A DNA stretch of 64,000 bases from Acanthochromis polyacanthus (Eukaryota; Chordata; Actinopteri; Pomacentridae): contig NC_067124.1 of NCBI RefSeq assembly GCF_021347895.1, forward strand, positions 20,884,521 through 20,948,520, in the 5' to 3' direction. Shown one piece after another: positions 36,501-48,685 of this stretch; the stretch's first letter is position 1; every line of letters starts with the position of its first letter. The translations under genes and the position numbers were made by a program. Below the pieces are notes generated by a model, which ran no database searches, was not told where the DNA came from, and saw only the letters and a list, made by a program, of their open reading frames with translations.

Positions 36501-39500
36501 GAAACTCAAGTTCTTGATGTTAAGAGGAACTAAGGAAGAAATGCGTTCGTACTTTCTCCAGAAATCCAGCCCTCTGCACCCTTCCTGAATGTAAAGAAAA
36601 CTCAGAAGGGCTTCCATGAGCAATAACCTTCATTTTGTGGACTTTCATGAATGCTTTTGCAGACATTGTACACAGAGATTGCGGTTTGGACAATGTTTCT
36701 GTTTACCAAGTGGAAAGTAATCGCCTTTACCTCTGCTGTGTTGGAGAGAACTTGAGGTTCCATTAAGTTTTAGTGCTTGGAGACTACTCTCTGGCTTGAA
36801 TACAGGTGAGTGATAAACGGCTTGTAAAGACATCCAGCAGATATTTTTGTGATAGTGTTTCAGATTCTTTGGCAGTTCGTAGGTAGCTGTTAACATTCTA
36901 TTTCTATGTTTAATGAGTAAGAGAATAGCAGAGCCAAGACCAAGTTCTGATTCAGTATATTTATCTAAGGGGAACTTGAGGAGTTTTAGAATGCGGTTTG
37001 CAAGCTGAAAATAGTGAATAAATTGCCCAGATTGGTGTGTTTGATGCTAAGCATCATTAACTTCAGGCTGATTTTTTTCAGTAGCAGTCACTGCGTCAGA
37101 GCAGAAACTTTGAACATAATCAAGAGAAAAGACAATAGTGAGATGCTATAAATCCATGCGGCAGCTTCTGTGATCTCGCTCACTAAAGAGAGGCTGAGTG
37201 CGGACTTGGGTTTAAAAACAATGAAATGTGATTAAATCTAAATCGGGCTCTTTTCATTCTGTGAAGTTTGGTCCCAGTCAAACCACAGAAACACTGTCTG
37301 TTGTGCCAGGAATTGTTGCTGCTGCACAGAAATTTGAGGTATTAAAAATATTTCTTTCCCTCTGCGGTTCGGCGTGTGTCATTACAATGAGGAAATAACA
37401 CAGACTGACTCCCTTGTGTAATCTGACCTTTTTATGTTCTGTATATAAATCAAGTGTGGCTTGACTTTGTGCATAAATTCCACTGAAGGGTTGTGACTTT
37501 GATTTCTTCATTGTGGAAGAGGATTGTGGTCGGACAGTTTATGAAACAAGCATTATTGGTTAAGTATCTGGGGAGAAGTGCTTCTATTCTGTGACAAACT
37601 TTTGCTTTGGAGGTCTGCCCCTGTTCAGAGCTGATAAATCACCAAGCTGTAATGTGTTCACAATAGAGCACTCAGTCATCCTCTCTTAACATCCTTATCT
37701 TAGACAATAGCGGTGATGCTGAGGGAAGGCTTGACCTGGATGTTGTTTGTCTAAAACCTTGAGGGAAGGAAGAGCAATTGTGGTTATCTCAAAGTGGATG
37801 AGAGCAAAAATATCACACTTCATGGTAGTTTGGAGTTTTTCCTCCACTCAGCTCTTCCATGTAAACCAAAACAAACAATAGCCAGTCAGAAATAGTGCTT
37901 GACCTCTTCTTAGGCCACCACACCATGCCACATTGTGTTTATGCTGGCCTTTGCTGTGACCTGGAATGAATAACTTATTGCTGACAGACACATTTTGGGA
38001 AGAAAATATGTGAACTTGTTGCAGCCTGTATCATTTGGTACTGGGCTTATTTTGTGTTTTATTTTATTAAAATATAAAGATAAACATGCAGACTGGTTTC
38101 AGTGATCGTCAGTGGCATGCAAACAACTCAGGAAGGGGATGCCGGAGCTTGACTTGAGGAAACGAGGCCAGGAAAAAGCAAATGATAAACTGGGAGGGAC
38201 AAAAAATAGGACCAAAACATTGACGTCACATTAACTCAGGTGTGGCACAGAGGCACGTGCTGCTGCATGTGTGGCTAAGCCATTGGAAAATTTTGTTTCA
38301 GTTCGCATGTTTTTTAGTTCCATGCTTTCCAGTCACAATATATGAACATTTTTTTTTGTAACTGACACAATATCGTGTGACAGAAAAGTCATAGAACACT
38401 TTGCCCCACAGAATTACATTGGAATTATATGTTTATAGGTGCGATTTATGTTGGTCTTCCACACAAAAACACCACATGGCATCTCGATTTTTTTCAGATT
38501 TTTTTAGTTCCATCACACAGCAATTGGTGCAAAGGCTTCACCTGCCCGTACTACGGAGCCCCTCTCATGAGATGGTAAAAAAATAAATAAATTGTGGCCA
38601 ACTTGGCGTGAGAAAAGTATACAGCTGTACTTATTTTTGTATTTAATTTTTGCCACCATGTGCATATTGACTAGTTGTTTAGATTGGTTTTAGCTGCTTT
38701 TATTAATTAACTTTATGTGTAGTGTCAATATGTGATCATGTCAGCAGGCGTAATTTGAGGATTACTGTTGTTTTCATTCATACTATTTACCAGATAGTTA
38801 ATAATGCAACTTTTGTTTTGAGTAAAACATGATGGAACAAAATGATACATCAAATCGCTAATGCATGACTTTTAGTTATAATGAAGGTTTCATTTTCAAG
38901 GCAAAGTCAAGGTCTGCCATGGAAAAGCAAACCGGATCACTTGGAGAACATGACCAAAAGTTGAGTCATGGGATACTGTTGATGGGAAGCAGCAGGTCTG
39001 TTAATAATTTCCTTGTTTGGGTAAAACAAAAGCACAACAAAACAACAGGGCAGGATAATTAGTGTTTAGATAGGCTTTAAACAGGTCTCCAGTTGTCATT
39101 AACCACCAGCAACAGATGCCCGGGTCGTGAAACTCAGGTTTGCTGCATTCCAGCGTGAAAAGAGGGAAGTTACTGTACTGTAGGTGTCCAATCATTTTTC
39201 TTTGACCTTGGCTTGACGAGTGACTGTAGTCATTTGAGCCGTTCACTTTATTACCCCTGAGACAAAAACAAAATATCTCACTGAAAGCCCCCGTTCTTCT
39301 GCTCAGCTTGAAAGATGATGAATAGATTCCATTAGTGAAGCGGGATTAGACTCTGCAGGAGGGAGGAGATGATCTTGTTCATTAATTATTTTTAAAAAAT
39401 GGGAAGAGGCTTGCCTGGAAGACAGTGCATAAGTCCATCTGTACCGTGGGGAGCAAAAACAAAAGACCCATCGTTTCTCTCCTGTAAGGGGGTGGCCTGG

Positions 39501-40869
39501 GAAGCATGTCGCCATGGTAACTGGTCTGTCACTTAGCCCCCGAGCGTTATCTCAGTCAGGCACTGTGTAGAGTACATAGGATCTGCCAAGAGTCAGCAAG
39601 ATCAAAATCTGCCCTGGAAAGCACAGAGGCTCTGCTAAACCAACTGCAGCTGGCAGAGGAGCTTTTTCCTAAACAGGGGTACAAGTCAGAAAACTTCCCA
39701 GCTCAGCATTTTTCACAGCATTGAATGAAGTCTCGACCCAGCGCGTACAGCTCTAACTCAAAGCGAGTTATAGGGGTATTTTTGTTACGTATAGGAAAGA
39801 GATTTTGGAGCTGCGGTGACATTTTAGGGAGATTGTTGTTGTTTCAGCTGCTAGAGACAGAAATTTCCCCTTTGTGTCTTTTGTTTCTATTTTGAAATCT
39901 TCTCTGCCTTGTTGTTGTCTACTAAGTTTGGTATTTTGTTAGGTTAACTCATCTGTTCTAATCTTGGTGCCACTTTACCTTTGATAGTGTGACTGTTCTC
40001 TCACAATTTGCCTGCTTGTGAAATGGCAGATCTCACACTGAGTCATTGCAAAACTCTTCTGAGCTTGTTTGCATTTGTAACTTTTAACCTCATGCAGCGT
40101 TTGCACTCAGTCCAAAAGTTAGACGACAAAAATTTCCAGTATTCTATTATGTGGAGGTAGTGCATCGGGTTCTGTAATCAAGGCCAGGTCATATGAATCT
40201 ATGCTGCTTGACCTTGCCATGCTTAGTTTGTTCAAATATTGTTCCTTGTCCTTGTCATTCAGTTTCTCCTAAAGTCTCTTTACTTTCTTTCTTCTCGTCA
40301 GATTTGAACCAATTCAATCAACTTTTCAGCCAACACAAGGCAAAATGTGAGGATTTAATCACTGTCACATGTAACATACTGGATCCCTCCCTTTTCCAAC
40401 ATAAAATACAACATGAAGTATTTCCACATTCTCTATAGCTTCTGGCTGTTTTCTCCTTTTTTTAATTTACAAGCTTTTGTATTTCCCCTACATCCCTGCA
40501 GTTAAAAGCATGATCAAAATATCATGCTCCCGGCAGAACAAAAGTAACTATAAATATATTCTTTGCTTTGCTTTTTCAAACTGCAATATACTATAGCCTC
40601 GACGTCCCTGTAGTTTTGCAGTCTCTGTGCATTTCACCCTGTGTGGGTACAGCTGAACCACTAAAAACTGAAAAGCCTGCCTCTAGTCTCTTGCTGGACC
40701 GTGTATCCTGCAATAGGCCTGTCGTTGTTTGCATTGCAAATGCCGCAGTGAGTTTGGATCTAATGTAGCTTGACGTCTGTATGTGTGTTTCTGAGTCTGT
40801 GTGTGTGTTTGCTCTTGTCTCAGGGTGGCCAAATGAACTGTTTAGCCTGAGGACCAAAGATCACAGGCC
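30526..40869. other. Intergenic or eva1b 5' UTR intron, no gene seen
   Basis: No convincing coding exon on either strand. Frames at 31177-31557 and 36119-36502 are chance or driven by the TC tract. Microsatellites at 31351-31408. It may hold eva1b enhancers, but none can be shown from sequence alone. Confidence 0.45.
31351..31408 (+). repeat. (TC)n microsatellite
   Basis: Nearly pure CT repeat with a few A interruptions. It makes a false Ser/Leu-rich frame. Confidence 0.9.
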
Positions 40870-40995
40870 TTAATCCAACAGCAAGGGGAGAGGAGAGAGA
40901 GAGAGAGAGGAGCGCGATCATTTTGCATCTGTTCTTCAACTTCACATAACAATATGAGCTGGGATTGAGGACTTGCCTCGTCGTTTCATTTTGTG
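40870..40995 (+). promoter_or_regulatory. eva1b: Candidate proximal non-coding first exon / TSS of eva1b
   Basis: A GA-rich stretch (40887-40910) is followed by GCGCGATC and an exon-like segment ending TTTTGTG with a consensus donor gtaagt at 40996. It lies 1.45 kb upstream of the eva1b acceptor, with no other gene between. Function is inferred from donor strength and position only. Confidence 0.3.
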
Positions 40996-42449
40996 GTAAG
41001 TTTTATTCTTCATCTGTACTCCACTTTCTGCTTTCTTCTGCTTTTACGGGAGAATGTTTGCTGTGTTTAAAAGTTCATTAGAGGGCCACATTACAGATGG
41101 TTTACACATGTGTGGTTTTATGCTTGAATTTTACTAAAAGCTACATCAACAAATAAGCACAAATGCTACATAAATCACTGAGGTAGTCACATCATCAGAG
41201 ATCGGGCGTTGAGGTTATCAGTGGGTGCAATTTAGAAGTAAATGCAAACGTAAACATGTGGTTTGCACAATTTGAGGACATCCATATGATCCGTGAACAG
41301 CCATAGTGACATGTGGTTTGACTTAGAGAACTGTGAGTGCAGGTTAGAGTGGGAGTGATCAAAGTTCGTCATCATTTCACACCAACAGAATGTTTTTCTC
41401 CACAGGCGGGTACAACACAAAGCAAATGTTGAAGACAAATATTCCTAGCATTAGTTGTAAGAATAAAAGGCCTTCTTTGCCATCAACACTCAAGTGTCTC
41501 GTGGTGCAACACCATGATGTTATCAAGCAGAGGATGTGGAAATAGTTGGCAAAATTGAAAAAAAAAAAAAGAGTACAGTCAGCAGGAAAAGAGAGGGAGG
41601 AAGGGAGCTGGAAAGGTTAATGAAGAAAATGAGAAAAGACACAGCAGCACAACATGACCGAGGTATGGTGTCCAATGCAGGCGAATCCAATAAATGCTTT
41701 CTTTAAGATGAGAAACAGCTTTGCTTCTCCTGCAGACAAAAGCTACAGAGTGAGGATGTTGTATGAAGGTTAGAGCGGGGACAAGAGAGCAGTAATTACT
41801 GAAAACAGACTGCAGAAGAGAATGAACCTGAACTGTTCTTGGCTCCACTGGTTTTATTGTAAGAAAGACTTCCTTGGGAGTGTTAGGAGCCATGACTACA
41901 CACAGTATGGTTAGATACAAACACAATAGAGTTCATCAGACTGAGAGAATACCAAGAGGAAGGACTGCTAAAATGTTAGGGACACAACGTCTAAACAATA
42001 CAAGTAAGTCTGCTTTTTCCACTGAGCTTCACAAATTGATCTGGGAGTCCCATCTGACAGGAAGGAGTCCTTTGTGGCTACTTGGAAAATTGACTCTTGA
42101 CCTCATTTATGGAAGGCTGTCATGGTTCAGAGAGAATGACAGAGGCAAAGTGCCATGTGCCAAATGCATTATGAGCATCCCAGATGAAGCCAACACTTAG
42201 AGGGACACAGAGGAGCTTTTGTTGGAGACTTGGAGGCCTCATCCCACACACCCAGAGGCACAAGAAGAAATGGTGTGATCCGGTGGGTTTGACATCCAAG
42301 TGCTGCATAGAAAGTAGCTCTGGAGGACAGGAGTTTGGGAGTTATTTAGAAGACTTTCAGCAGCTGGAGGAGCATTAATTGGATACCCAGTTATACTAGA
42401 CACCAAAGTGAAATGTAATTTGGTGTGCCATGTGTTTGCTGTTTTTTAG

Positions 42450-42477
42450 GTGTGAAAAAGGTAAGGTTGAGATCACC
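42450..42477 (+). other. eva1b: eva1b 5' UTR part of first coding exon
   Basis: A strong acceptor (tttgctgttttttag) ends at 42449. Twenty-eight leader bases follow and end ATCACC before ATG. At least one upstream non-coding exon is therefore expected. Confidence 0.7.
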
Positions 42478-43076
42478 ATGGATGTAAAGAAAAAAGAAAT
42501 GGACCTCCTGAGCAACACCATAGCTGCATATGCACACATCAAAGGTAAGTCACACTGCAGCAATTCACAACTTGTGTTCAGAATGTCAAAAAGCATCTTT
42601 ATCATGCAATATTTAACCAACCGATTGTCTTTTTTTGTGTCCTTCCCATAGCAAATCCAGAGAGCTTCGGTCTTTACTTTGTGCTGGGAGTCTGCTTCGG
42701 CCTGGTGCTGACACTCTGCCTCCTGGTAATCCGCATCTCTTGTAAGCCACGGACCAGCGTCACTCCCTCCACGCCCGAGAAAAAACACTTAAAGGACATC
42801 AGTGAGGAGGACGAGGAGAGTGAGGACGATGAAGACGAAGAAGCGGACGATGTGGAGGCACCGGTCCCTTTGCCCAGCACAGAAATCCCTGTTGGTAATC
42901 ATACCACCCAGTCAGATGGGACACTGAGCGTGAACGTATTTACTTCCGCTGAGGAGCTTGAACGTGCACAGCGGCTGGAGGAGAGGGAACGAATCATCCG
43001 TGAAATCTGGAGGAATGGCCAGCCTGATATCCTGGGGACGGGAACGGGGACTATTGGAAGAGTGCATTACTACTAA
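42478..43076 (+). CDS. eva1b: Eva-1 homolog B (FAM176 family) single-pass membrane protein, two coding exons
   Basis: Coding exons 42478-42544 and 42652-43076 (donor gtaagt, acceptor cccatag) join in the codon for Ala23. Total 492 nt, 163 residues plus TAA. The protein begins MDVKKKEMDLLSNTIAAYAH, has one membrane span at about 28-49 (FGLYFVLGVCFGLVLTLCLL), an acidic run at about 72-93 and the conserved tail with VNVFTSAEELERAQRLEERE, IIREIWRNGQPDILG and a final GRVHYY. This matches vertebrate EVA1B along the whole length, with the short luminal N-terminus and cytosolic acidic tail of the family. The relative EVA1A acts in autophagy and cell death; the job of EVA1B is poorly known. It converges on sh3d21, as in human 1p34.3. 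The start is chosen because it opens the conserved N-terminus and follows a 28-nt leader after an acceptor at 42449. An antisense ORF over this exon is a shadow. Confidence 0.93.
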
Positions 43077-44030
43077 GCTACACGAGGCTACAAGGGAAAC
43101 ACTGAACTCTGTGATAGAGAAATGTAGACTTTTGGGTGTGTCCCTGAAGCCTGAGATCCTGCGTTAGATAAACAGTGACTTATGAAACGATAAAGCAGTG
43201 ATGGTGGCACATTTTATTTACTTGGCTCTGACAGAGCTGGACAATGAGACATTGCACTTCTTATGTAGCAATTTCAAACTGACCACATGAAATTAAACCA
43301 AGAGATGTCTTAGAGACTGGTTAATCATTATGGAAAAGATGTGGTATGAATCTGGAGCCGATGGACCCTTGAAATCCATCAGTCTGTTAAAATATGGTGC
43401 TTAATGGCAGAAATGAACACAAGGTTTGTGTATGTAACAACTGAAAAATGAAAGCATTAATTATCATAGTGTACTGTTTGTTGCAATGATGATTACTTGT
43501 TTGCAGTGAAAACACTTCCCACTGATGACGTTGTGGGGGAGATTCAAAACAGCTCGAGAAATCACCTCAAAGAGTTAAAAGAAAATTTCATGCTCATATC
43601 AAACAGGGGAGTCAGATACCTATACACACAAAGTATCATGTAAAACAGTTCAATCTGGTTTCCTTAATTTATGAGCACATTATATCCATGCCTATGTTTT
43701 TTATGTTTTCAGGGATAATTCCACCAAAGGAAATGGCAGAATTAAAATATTAAGCTGAAATAACTTACTGTTGTTTCTCTTCATAATGGTGAACGAACAT
43801 GCAGCAGCCTCTCCGTACCTTTGGGCCATTAGATTTACAATTAAGATTAAAAAAATAAAGAAAGAATATCTCATTTTTCCGTTTTGATTAATGGCAAGGA
43901 CAGAGTCTGTTGTTTGTTAATTCTCGGTGTATCTTCATGTGCATCTCGACAGGCTAAAAGGTTAAAGAAATACAGTTTTCTAATAAATGTCTGGGAACTC
44001 CAAATAAAGTCTTGGGACAGTTTATGTTTT
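43077..44030 (+). other. eva1b: eva1b 3' UTR with three AATAAA signals
   Basis: After the TAA there is about 0.95 kb without coding potential. Canonical AATAAA hexamers are at 43854-43859, 43982-43987 and 44003-44008. Cleavage is most likely just after the last pair, about 44025. Confidence 0.55.
44003..44008 (+). terminator. eva1b: Polyadenylation signal AATAAA, likely eva1b
   Basis: The hexamer in ccaaataaagtct is followed within 30-40 nt by T-rich sequence (gtttatgttttt). Alternative hexamers lie at 43854 and 43982. Confidence 0.45.
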
Positions 44031-44619
44031 TACAAGCCTGGTTGAGTCAGACATTAGGTTCGGTAAGATGTTCTGATAACAAACAGGACGAGTCAGACAG
44101 AAATGACCTCATTGTCTCTAAAAACTTCAAATTGAAGAAGGACTTAAAGATAGCAGACAAGTCACCAGCTGTATCCTATATCAAGCGCACCTTTGTGTGA
44201 AGGTTGTCTCTAAATTGTGAACACCTGCTATCACAACTGCAGCCTGGACTTCCTTTTCTGCATTTCCTACAATAACCTGCCAGCTAGAAGTCCAAGTCAT
44301 GTTATTAAAGGTTGGTTTAATTGTTTCAACATTCATATTTGTTACTTATTTTCGCTGCTGGTGTCATTCCCTTCAGTTGTTTGTCACGTCATGTATCTGC
44401 AGGCCGGAAATTTTTCTTCACCTGCTGTTAACAACTTGGGATCTGCTGCCGTCTCTGAAGTGCTTGTTGACAGCAGTTAGCCATAGACACTTTCTTTCTG
44501 AGAACTTGTTGAAAGAAATCCTTTCTTCCTAGGTGTTATGGGATATGCAATATTTTTTCCACAACTTTTAGGCACTATAATGCCGAGCATTTCTGCTTTT
44601 TTTGGCAGGCATCAGGTCC

Positions 44620-44830
44620 TTCCATGAATTTGTGATCTAATATCTACAAAACTGACGACATTCCCATCATCCTCTGTGTTTAGTCAGTGTTAGCATGCTG
44701 AAACGCTAAACTAAGTTGATATTCATAACGAAACATTGACTTTAGGATGTTAACTGCTGTTGCTGAGAGCATGTTGCCTTGCTAGCATTATCATTCAAGC
44801 ACTGCTCAAGGTATTACACAAGACAGCTAG
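44620..44830 (+). repeat. Degraded percomorph repeat with TTAGCATGCTGAAACGCTAA core
   Basis: The order acaaaactgacgacattccc, catcatcctctgtgtttag, gttagcatgctg, acgctaaactaag and gagcatgttgccttgctagc matches a widespread fish MITE-like repeat rich in GCTAA and TTAGC. From memory. Confidence 0.6.
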
Positions 44831-44877
44831 TGCGGCTACAGTGTTTTTAATATGTCCTTGCCCTTTCTTGACATCTG

Positions 44878-45290
44878 CTAACTGCAAATTCCCCACTCTT
44901 AAACTGTTGATTCTGTGATGCCGGTTGCTTCTTTCTGTCCTAATGGCACTAATATCTGCTGCTAGTAACTGTGCCTTTATAATTCAAACTGCTAATTTAT
45001 AACCCTTGTGCTATTAATACTGTAAATGCAAGCTTCTAATTTCTGCTTTTATCATGCTAATATGGTGCTTGCTGCTAATATCTGCTCTTCTACTATGCTA
45101 ACCACCAATTTTCCACTCTTATGCTGTTGATGCATTCAATGCTGATTTCAAATTTTTTGCTTTTATGGTGCTAATATGATGTGCCTGCTGTTAATATCTA
45201 CTTCTTTATAATGTTAACTGCTAATTTTCTGCTCGTATGAGGCTGACACTGAAAATGCTGCATGTCAGTTCCTGCTTTAATACTGTCTGT
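44878..45290 (+). repeat. Degenerate tandem array, period about 112-116 bp, 3.6 units
   Basis: Successive units share tgctaa-t/ctgc, tttccactctta-ctgttgat, cttctaatttctgctttta, tgctaatatggtg and gctgctaatatctgct. The units are strongly diverged. Confidence 0.55.
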
Positions 45291-45304
45291 AAAAGATGGA
45301 TGTG

Positions 45305-45640
45305 AGATTTTGGTCAAAAAAGTGAAGTCCGGAAGTGCCTAAAATCTGCATTCCTTCTAATGGTCAGCAGGAGGTGACTTTTCTGGTTGCAAAAGAAGTC
45401 AGAATGTCTATGAAGTCCATGAGAAAATCACCCTACTTGACCCCTTCAGTGAATATTTTCTCATGAGTTAGTCAGAAACACTTTCCAGTCTTATTGGATA
45501 CAGAATGCTTGTGAATTATGGTCTCAGAGTATAATAAAAATAAAACCAGAGCATGTTTTAGAGTTCTTGTTTTGTATCAGATGACCAAGATGGCTACAGC
45601 CAAAATCCAAACCTAAGGCCTCAGCCAACAGATGACACCA
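45305..45640 (+). repeat. Degraded fish interspersed repeat
   Basis: The blocks aatggtcagcaggaggtgac, ctggttgcaaaagaagtcag, agtccatgagaaaatcaccc, tgaattatggtctcag, accaagatggctacagccaa and gcctcagccaacagatgac follow a repeat common in percomorphs. From memory, class not assigned. Confidence 0.6.
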
Positions 45641-46811
45641 TGGTTATATCTATCTCTTACATAACTACAGCCTAGGTATGGTGCTTCCTTGCTTCTAAAC
45701 TTTGCTCCTACTCACTTTCTATAATGCATGCTTCTAATTTCTCCTCCTATATAATGCTGCTCCCTTTTTCTGCTGATCTCTGAACCGCATGTGGATTTGA
45801 CTTAATAGCAAATAACTGCAAAAAGCTTTGCCGCAGTGGATTAACCCAGTTTTCTTTCAATTGTTTGTTGTGTACATTATGATACTTCCATGCTTTTCAC
45901 AGTGAAACATGATGATTGTGGCATTATGGAATGAATCCACATCGCTGTTTGCTTTGTTCCCGATTTTCAAGGGCTCCCCATGACTCACTGCAAACCTGGG
46001 TCAGTAGTGGGGTAATGTCGTATACTGGGATGTAAACATGTCAATGACCACAGCTCATTAATTTAATTACTTCCCTGCAATATTGACTTTACTGGAAACT
46101 CAGCATCATTTAGTCAGAGGTAGAGAGCAGTTTTCACATTCTCCTTCCTACCTTTGAGAAATATTTAAACTCAAAACAATGATAGTTTGGTTTGCTCTTT
46201 TCTTTCTTCAGCATTTTCTTATACGTTTGTGCTGCTGCTCCTTCTTCCATGCTCTGTTTTCATCATTGGCCAGCTGTAAACCTTCTGTCCATGCAAAGAC
46301 AGTCATCTTCTGCTAGATTGCATATTCTCTAATTCGTCAAGGAATGGCCACACAGGAACCAGACACAAAGAAGGTGCTCAGCAGACAGTGTATGCCCATC
46401 GTTGTCTGTGGTGCCTTTCAGGGTAATAGCCTGCACATAGCAGATTCCACATAATGACTAGAGTCAGACTCTCTAATGTGGTTTTGGGAGGAGTGTGTCA
46501 TCATCGCTCCCAAAACTCTGCTGTTTTGAGCTTGCTTGCAGGAAACATCAAGGTCACAGAGCTTAGATGGCCAATATCAGCTCTGTATTCACGTAATAAA
46601 TCTGTTCCACGTAAGTTGGCTGGATGAAATCTTGTACGACTGCCAAAAAACACTTACAGAACATTGATGAACTGCCCACATGGGGCGAATGTTTGTACTG
46701 GACATTTTCACAAGTCAATCTTCAGAGGTTTGGTGATTTACAAGAAATGGAAGTATGAATTCTTGGCACAGCAGTGAAGCCATACAAATGGGAAAATGTA
46801 CTAAACACTCA
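45641..46811. other. Intergenic between eva1b and sh3d21, nothing seen
   Basis: A short block at 45675-45770 resembles the tandem array at 44878-45290. No coding frame. Confidence 0.5.
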
Positions 46812-47126
46812 TCAGTGCCATGTGTCAACATTCTTTCTACTGGCCATCCCGGAGCCAGAAACAGCAATCTTACGTCCTTGTGCTGTGGGGTCGGTGTAGA
46901 ATTGCATCTCGGTCTTGTTTTGAGAGGGAGGTAGATGATGAACTTCTGCTAGTGTCGTCCTCAAAGTACGAACTGTGCTAAAGCAGTGGAAGGGTCTCAG
47001 GTTCGCCTTGGGGCCCACTCTGTTTTCATATGGCGTCTTCTCTGTTGAGGTCTTGGAAAAGTCTCTGATGTGGCCATGGGCTTTCAGAAATCGGGTGGCG
47101 TTGATGGTGTGGATTCTTTGAAGTAG
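46812..47126 (-). CDS. Unidentified terminal-exon-like ORF, 104 codons, minus strand
   Basis: On the minus strand an acceptor (aattacacag) at 47127 is followed by 104 sense codons and TGA at 46812. The peptide starts LLQRIHTINATRFLKAHGHI and ends GMASRKNVDTWH. It is polar, rich in Thr, Arg and His, with no hydrophobic segment, and its codon use looks protein-like (ACC GAC CCC, TTC TAC). I do not recognise it. It lies downstream of sh3d21 on the same strand and begins in phase 0, the phase in which sh3d21 exon 49431-49494 ends. It could therefore be an alternative last exon of sh3d21, the end of a small separate gene, or chance. No upstream exon was found with confidence. Confidence 0.3.
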   Translation of the reverse strand, partial: LLQRIHTINATRFLKAHGHIRDFSKTSTEKTPYENRVGPKANLRPFHCFSTVRTLRTTLAEVHHLPPSQNKTEMQFYTDPTAQGRKIAVSGSGMASRKNVDTWH

Positions 47127-47568
47127 CTGTGTAATTACATTTGAATGAACCTCTTATAAATGGTGTCTACTTGAAAATCACAGGACTCAAATTGTGTTTT
47201 ACTTGACCCATGATTCAGTGTTTTAAATAGGGTCCTCTTCATTTTGCTCAACATAATCAAGACACGTGTAGTTTTATCCATATGGTAATTATGCAGTTAT
47301 GAAACAATACATCAATGAAACTAAGTGAACAGCAACATGAGGGGAATCCAGTTTGGGGAGTCATAAATCTGAACCACAACACAGCGTGGGAAAGATTTCC
47401 ATATAGTTTAACATAATACAGACTGTCATTTGTGGTTCTTTGGCTGATTCTGGAAAAGAGCCTTTATAGATGATAACAACTAAAGTTGTATTCATGCTGC
47501 TTAGCTATTGCTAAAAATAGGAAATGAATAATTTATTACAATGCCAAAAATTTCTGTTAGTGATGCAC

Positions 47569-47608
47569 AGCTGGACAGACTCAGATTTATTTCTGTGTCT
47601 GTCCAGCT
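47569..47608. repeat. Hairpin, 17-bp arms
   Basis: AGCTGGACAGACTCAGA and TCTGTGTCTGTCCAGCT pair at 16 of 17 positions around a 6-nt loop. Confidence 0.7.
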
Positions 47609-48670
47609 TGGACAGAATTAAACTCTTCATCAGTTCAGGTCCTCTTTCGTTATTTCTGGGACTTTTCCGTATTTGACCTCTGAGTTCCAAAACGCTTCGT
47701 TTTTCAACACTCAGTTTTCAGTACTCCCTACAGATCCATCTTAGTTGTTTAAATTCCACTGATGTTATAGTGCTCTGTGCTGAGTTGTCATCATCTGAGA
47801 CGTACAGTACTATATTTGTTTCAAGTGAGTGAAATATTCCTACAAGCTGTATATTATGTTTTTGGCGTGTATTGGCCAGTACTGCAAGCAGCACCTGTCA
47901 CTACTGAGATTAATACTGTAGAGGTCAGTGAAAAAGTAAAGTCTTCATTTGTGTTTGTAGGGCTTTAATTTTCATTTCTTCCCAAAAGTCTCACATTTCT
48001 GCACAATCAGCTGACCCTTTTTTGTTTCTTTATCCTCCTTTTTTCACTCCTCGTCCAAGTGGGAACATGCCCTTAATGACCATTATTCAACATAGCTTTT
48101 AAAAATAGTACGTTCCCATGGACATATCAGAAGCACCCGATCCCTGATGTGCTCCAGATGTTGCTCTACATTAGGCGACACTGGTAGCAGGAACATGCCA
48201 CCACCACTTTGACCACCATCACCATTTGAAGCCAAAACCAAATCTTTAAACATTGTTGCCATGGTCCAAATAGTAGTCACGACAAAAGTTTTTTCCTCTT
48301 CATTGGGTGCAAGGAATTTCTCATTAACTCCCTCCCCACATTTTATACATATACTCCGATGAGTCACTATTTTCTGAGATTTCAGGCTGAGTCAGTTTTT
48401 CTCTGAGCGACACATGAAGCTTAATGAGCACGAACTTGGTACAACTCCTGGGGTAGTCAAGTTTTCGTCTCAAAAAGGCACTATTCATTAACAAGAGCAA
48501 TTTGCTTAAAATGTAAACACAATTACTTCTGTAAATAAGATGTTCGATTTTGTTACCCTCTGTTCCTAAATATGCAGGCAAAGCAAGACTACTTTTGCCA
48601 GTCCACTTTCATCAATCCAGCATCCACTGAGAAACCCAGCGCTTCTCTTTAGGTAGAAGAACGGGCATAC

Positions 48671-48685
48671 AGTGCCCTCCAGTGG
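48671..48685 (-). promoter_or_regulatory. CTCF-like site between the convergent genes
   Basis: The minus strand reads CCACTGGAGGGCACT, one mismatch (G for A at core position 6) from the CTCF consensus. It lies between the eva1b and sh3d21 ends. Confidence 0.4.

Noticed and set aside
36119..36502. 127-codon plus-strand ORF
   Set aside because: Mixed composition without recognisable family or codon bias; no flanking exon signals.
42396..42788. 130-codon minus-strand ORF over eva1b
   Set aside because: Antisense shadow of the eva1b coding exons.
48083..48367. 94-codon minus-strand ORF downstream of sh3d21
   Set aside because: Fluent-looking peptide but no recognised family, no clear donor or acceptor, and length within chance expectation.
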